DNA of 64,000 bases from Serratia nevei (lineage in GTDB: Bacteria; Pseudomonadota; Gammaproteobacteria; Enterobacterales; Enterobacteriaceae), in contig NZ_CP149940.1 of NCBI RefSeq assembly GCF_037948395.1, positions 4,216,001 through 4,280,000 on the forward strand, written 5' to 3'. Below, one piece after another: positions 61,011 to 64,000 of the stretch. Position 1 is the stretch's first letter, and each line of letters opens with the position of its first letter. The notes beneath the pieces are model-generated. The model was not told where the DNA came from. It searched no databases and worked only from the letters and a program-made list of their open reading frames with translations. Both the position numbers and the translations under genes were made by a program.

Positions 61011-63008
61011 ATGAGTGAGAAAGACACCCCCCTAAAAAAGCCGCAGAGCCATATCAACAAAGCGGTATTCTTCACCTCTGCAGTCCTCATTTTTCTTCTG
61101 GTCGCGTTCGCCGCCTTTTTCCCCGACGTCGCTGACAAGAACTTCAAGCTTCTGCAGCAACAAATTTTCACCAACGCCAGCTGGTTTTATATTTTGGCCG
61201 TGGCGTTGATTTTGCTCAGCGTGACGTTTCTGGGGCTTTCCCGCTACGGCGACATCAAACTTGGCCCCGATCATGCGCAACCCGATTTTCGCTACCACTC
61301 ATGGTTTGCCATGCTGTTTTCAGCGGGGATGGGCATCGGCCTGATGTTCTTCGGCGTGGCAGAACCGGTTATGCACTATCTCTCGCCACCGGTCGGCACG
61401 CCCGAGAGCGTCGAGGCGGCCAAACAGGCCATGCGCCTGACCTTTTTCCACTGGGGGCTGCACGCCTGGGCGATCTACGCCATCGTGGCGTTGATTCTGG
61501 CCTTCTTCAGCTATCGGCATGGCCTGCCGTTGACTCTGCGCTCTGCGCTTTATCCGATCATCGGCGAACGTATTTATGGCCCTATCGGCCACGCCGTCGA
61601 TATCTTCGCCGTCATCGGCACCGTGTTCGGGGTCGCAACCTCGCTGGGTTATGGCGTGTTGCAGGTCAACGCCGGGCTTAACCACCTGTTTGGCGTGCCG
61701 ATCAACGAAACCGTTCAGGTGATCTTGATCGTGGTGATTACCGGGCTGGCCACCATTTCCGTGGTTTCAGGGCTGGAGAAAGGCATACGCTTTCTGTCAG
61801 AGCTGAACCTTGGCCTGGCGCTGTTGCTCCTGGCCCTGGTCTTGCTGTTGGGGCCAACCGTCCTGCTGTTGAAATCCTTTGTGGAAAATACCGGCGGCTA
61901 TCTGTCCGAGCTGGTCAGCAAGACGTTCAACCTGTATGCCTACGAGCCAAAATCCAGCAACTGGTTAGGCGGATGGACGCTGCTCTACTGGGGATGGTGG
62001 CTCTCCTGGTCGCCTTTTGTCGGTATGTTCATCGCTCGGGTTTCCCGCGGCCGAACCATCCGCGAATTTGTCACGGGCGTGCTGTTCGTCCCGGCAGGCT
62101 TCACCCTCATGTGGATGACGGTGTTCGGCAACAGCGCCATTTACCTCATCATGGAACAGGGCGCGACAGACCTCGCCACTACGGTACAGCAAGACGTGGC
62201 GTTGGCGTTGTTTAACTTCCTAGAGCATTTCCCGTTCTCCAGCGTGCTTTCGTTTATCGCCATGGCGATGGTGATCGTCTTTTTTGTCACGTCCGCCGAT
62301 TCCGGCGCCATGGTCGTAGATACGCTGGCTTCGGGCGGCTCCAGCAACACGCCGGTTTGGCAACGCATTTTCTGGGCGTCGCTGATGGGCATCGTCGCCA
62401 TCGCCTTGCTGATCGCCGGGGGGCTCAGCGCGCTGCAAACCGTCACCATCGCCAGCGCATTGCCGTTCTCGGCCATCTTGCTGATATCCATTTACGGTTT
62501 GCTTAAAGCGCTGCGCCGCGACCTGACCAAGCGCGACAGCCAAAATATGGCCACCATCGCCCCCACCGCCGCCCGCAACCCCATTCCCTGGCAGCGCAGG
62601 CTGCGCAATATCGCCTATCTGCCAAAACGCTCGCTGGTTAAGCGCTTTATGGATGAGGTTATCCAACCGGCCATGACGCTGGTGCAGGAAGAGCTGAGTA
62701 AACAAAACACGCTCAGCAGCATCAACGCCACTGCGGAAGACCGCATTCGTTTCGAGGTCGATTTGGGCGATGAGCTTAACTTTATCTATGAAGTCAGACT
62801 GCGCGGCTACAGTTCGCCGACGTTCGCTCTGGCCGGGCTGGATAACGATGAACAGCAAGCCGAGCAGCACAAGTATTATCGCGCGGAGATCTACCTGAAA
62901 GAAGGTGGCCAGAACTACGATGTCATGGGCTGGAATCAGGAGCAGTTGATCAACGATATTCTCGACCAGTACGAGAAACACCTGCATTTCTTGCATCTGG
63001 TGCGCTAA
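61011..63008 (+). CDS. betT: BetT-type high-affinity choline transporter with cytoplasmic tail
   Basis: 665 residues (E. coli BetT 677). Twelve helices with the BCCT signature LLYWGWWLSWSPFVGMFIARVSRGRTIRE and HSWFAMLFSAGMGIGLMFFGVAEPV, followed by a long C-terminal cytoplasmic domain (about 520-665) that in BetT senses osmotic stress (PWQRRLRNIAYLPKRSLVKRFMDEVI to the end). Start 61011 (MSEKDTPLKK) is preferred over an upstream frame. No betIBA genes are adjacent, so choline oxidation must be encoded elsewhere. An intrinsic terminator follows. Confidence 0.92.
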   Translation: MSEKDTPLKKPQSHINKAVFFTSAVLIFLLVAFAAFFPDVADKNFKLLQQQIFTNASWFYILAVALILLSVTFLGLSRYGDIKLGPDHAQPDFRYHSWFAMLFSAGMGIGLMFFGVAEPVMHYLSPPVGTPESVEAAKQAMRLTFFHWGLHAWAIYAIVALILAFFSYRHGLPLTLRSALYPIIGERIYGPIGHAVDIFAVIGTVFGVATSLGYGVLQVNAGLNHLFGVPINETVQVILIVVITGLATISVVSGLEKGIRFLSELNLGLALLLLALVLLLGPTVLLLKSFVENTGGYLSELVSKTFNLYAYEPKSSNWLGGWTLLYWGWWLSWSPFVGMFIARVSRGRTIREFVTGVLFVPAGFTLMWMTVFGNSAIYLIMEQGATDLATTVQQDVALALFNFLEHFPFSSVLSFIAMAMVIVFFVTSADSGAMVVDTLASGGSSNTPVWQRIFWASLMGIVAIALLIAGGLSALQTVTIASALPFSAILLISIYGLLKALRRDLTKRDSQNMATIAPTAARNPIPWQRRLRNIAYLPKRSLVKRFMDEVIQPAMTLVQEELSKQNTLSSINATAEDRIRFEVDLGDELNFIYEVRLRGYSSPTFALAGLDNDEQQAEQHKYYRAEIYLKEGGQNYDVMGWNQEQLINDILDQYEKHLHFLHLVR

Positions 63009-63017
63009 AGGCCGACA

Positions 63018-63045
63018 TGCCGTCCCGAGGGGCGGCATTTTTTTG
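63018..63045 (+). terminator. Intrinsic terminator of betT
   Basis: ATGCCGTCC (63018-63026) pairs with GGGCGGCAT (63031-63039, one G-T pair) around CGAG, followed by seven T. It starts 10 bases after the betT stop. Confidence 0.9.
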
Positions 63046-63498
63046 CCCTGCTTTCCTCACCACGGCGCTGATGATGCTGATGGGATGGCGGACAACCAGT
63101 GATAACGCTTACAGGGGCAAAGGATTGGGTTGGAGTAATCTTTCGGAGAATCAGGATATTTTCAGGAGGGAGTGCTGGAGCGGTGAAGGGAGTAGAACGC
63201 CACCATAAAAACCCAGTTAAAACGGACAACATCGACTTTACAAAAACCAAACTACACACATTTCTATACACATTAGTTTTTGCTTGGGCCTCTATCCTCA
63301 CGTCTTTCCTATCTCAATGGCCAGAGTGGGAACGATCTGAACTGCTGACGCCAGACAGCACCAAATCTATTACGTGAAACTTGCCCCGGCTTCTGGCTAC
63401 CTACTCTAGTACCTAAGACTGCACAACGCTTGACCAAAGTTATCAACCCACTTTATAACTCTACAATACTTTAATCATCGATACAGATAGCTAACAAT
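63046..63498. other. Intergenic region with possible tRNA-Gly 3'-end remnant
   Basis: No supported gene. At 63176-63201 the plus strand reads TGGAGCGGTGAAGGGAGTAG and continues AACGCC, close to the reverse complement of the CCA end and T-arm of an enterobacterial tRNA-Gly(CCC), with several mismatches and no remainder of the tRNA. The sequence to its right is AT-rich. It may be an old att-type or recombination scar; chance resemblance is not excluded. Confidence 0.3.
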
Positions 63499-63963
63499 AT
63501 GAATTATAAGCCTCTTATATTTACCCTATTAATAAGCCTACCGGCGATGGCATCAGAACCATCCCTTATCGTGTGTGAACCGCAAAATGCCAATGATCAA
63601 ACCGCTACAGGTATTTGGCCTGCACCATATTTGTCACAGAATCAACTATGTTTCGACATTCGAGTAGATTCCGGTAATGCATGCGTCAGTAACATGCAGA
63701 CCACGGCTTGGTTTACGGAGGCAGTAATCGTTGACATAGACGGTGAATCTCGGGGACGGGATGATACCTGGTTCAGAGTCGTGCACCCGACCATCACCGA
63801 CAAGAGCATTGAGTACAAAATAGAAGGCTCAAGGGATAAGAAAACTTGGGGGTTAGTATCAAACGTGTCAATTAATCGACTTTCAGGACAAGCTGTAGAT
63901 TGGCTTATTGGCGAACATGGCGGAACCGCTTACAAGTGCCATCTGGAAGGGCGAAAGATCTGA
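63499..63963 (+). CDS. Secreted Cys-containing protein of unknown function
   Basis: 154 residues. Signal peptide MNYKPLIFTLLISLPAMASE, mature part with four Cys (LIVCEPQ, NQLCFDI, NACVSN, YKCHLEG) likely forming two disulfides, and beta-rich composition (DTWFRVVHPTITDKSIEYKIEGS). Base composition is AT-richer than the neighbouring chromosome, and the ribosome site is not obvious, which suggests acquisition by transfer. I do not recognise the family. Confidence 0.62.
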   Translation: MNYKPLIFTLLISLPAMASEPSLIVCEPQNANDQTATGIWPAPYLSQNQLCFDIRVDSGNACVSNMQTTAWFTEAVIVDIDGESRGRDDTWFRVVHPTITDKSIEYKIEGSRDKKTWGLVSNVSINRLSGQAVDWLIGEHGGTAYKCHLEGRKI

Positions 63964-64000
63964 ATTGGCATAATGTGTATATATACAGAAAATGTGTCAG

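Noticed and set aside
63099..63377. 92-codon plus-strand frame after betT
   Set aside because: It crosses the tRNA-like remnant, lacks a ribosome site, and its composition changes abruptly; not convincing as a gene.

Overview
The window looks like chromosome of a Serratia species, most likely of the S. marcescens group. The DNA is GC-rich with dense genes. The left end carries the enterobacterial block lplT-aas-omrA-galR-lysA-lysR, and the proteins resemble E. coli K-12 proteins at a distance typical of Serratia. This is inferred from remembered E. coli proteins and from gene order; no database search was run. I see no rRNA, intact tRNA, CRISPR array or insertion sequence.

Layout. (1) 1-9060: lplT (cut by the window edge), aas, one OmrA/B-type sRNA, a BisC-like molybdoenzyme inserted before galR, then galR, lysA and its activator lysR. 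(2) 9088-14378: a LysR regulator divergent from an MBL-fold protein and a DsbA-family protein, a secreted TPR-like protein, and a YddA/SbmA-type ABC protein. (3) 14401-19081: a minus-strand agaR-kbaZ-agaV-agaW-agaE-agaF operon for uptake of an amino sugar by a mannose-family PTS. (4) 19585-23140: a CynX/NimT-type MFS transporter, two very small genes (one YmiA-like) and yojI. (5) 23515-32408: a chaperone-usher fimbrial cluster with two LuxR-type regulators at its 3' end and a FimB/FimE-type recombinase at each end. Upstream of the major pilin is a likely 301-bp invertible promoter, which reads OFF in this sequence.

(6) 32905-43085 is the most interesting locus. Nine minus-strand genes, mostly overlapping or abutting, run from a 67-residue double-glycine-leader peptide with four Cys in its core, through a membrane-anchored DsbA-like oxidoreductase, an LpxL-like acyltransferase, a C39-peptidase ABC exporter, MacA, MacB and a TolC-type outer-membrane lipoprotein, to a FabF-type ketosynthase and a dedicated acyl carrier protein, closed by an intrinsic terminator. 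This reads as a pathway that makes, oxidises, possibly fatty-acylates and exports a small peptide. I do not recognise it as a described microcin or RiPP system.

(7) 43512-50720: a LysR regulator, lldP-lldD for L-lactate use, moaF with an MFS transporter behind a perfect palindrome, and a VOC protein. (8) 50727-63008: a short BCCT carrier divergent from a BetI-like repressor over a near-perfect operator, an Atm1-type ABC exporter, a Rob-like AraC regulator, actS (ygeR), hdeD, a GNAT enzyme, an Fe(II)/2OG dioxygenase overlapping a desulfurase-like PLP enzyme that lacks the catalytic Cys, a small lipoprotein, and full-length betT. (9) 63046-64000: AT-richer DNA with a possible tRNA-Gly 3'-end remnant and one unrecognised secreted protein.
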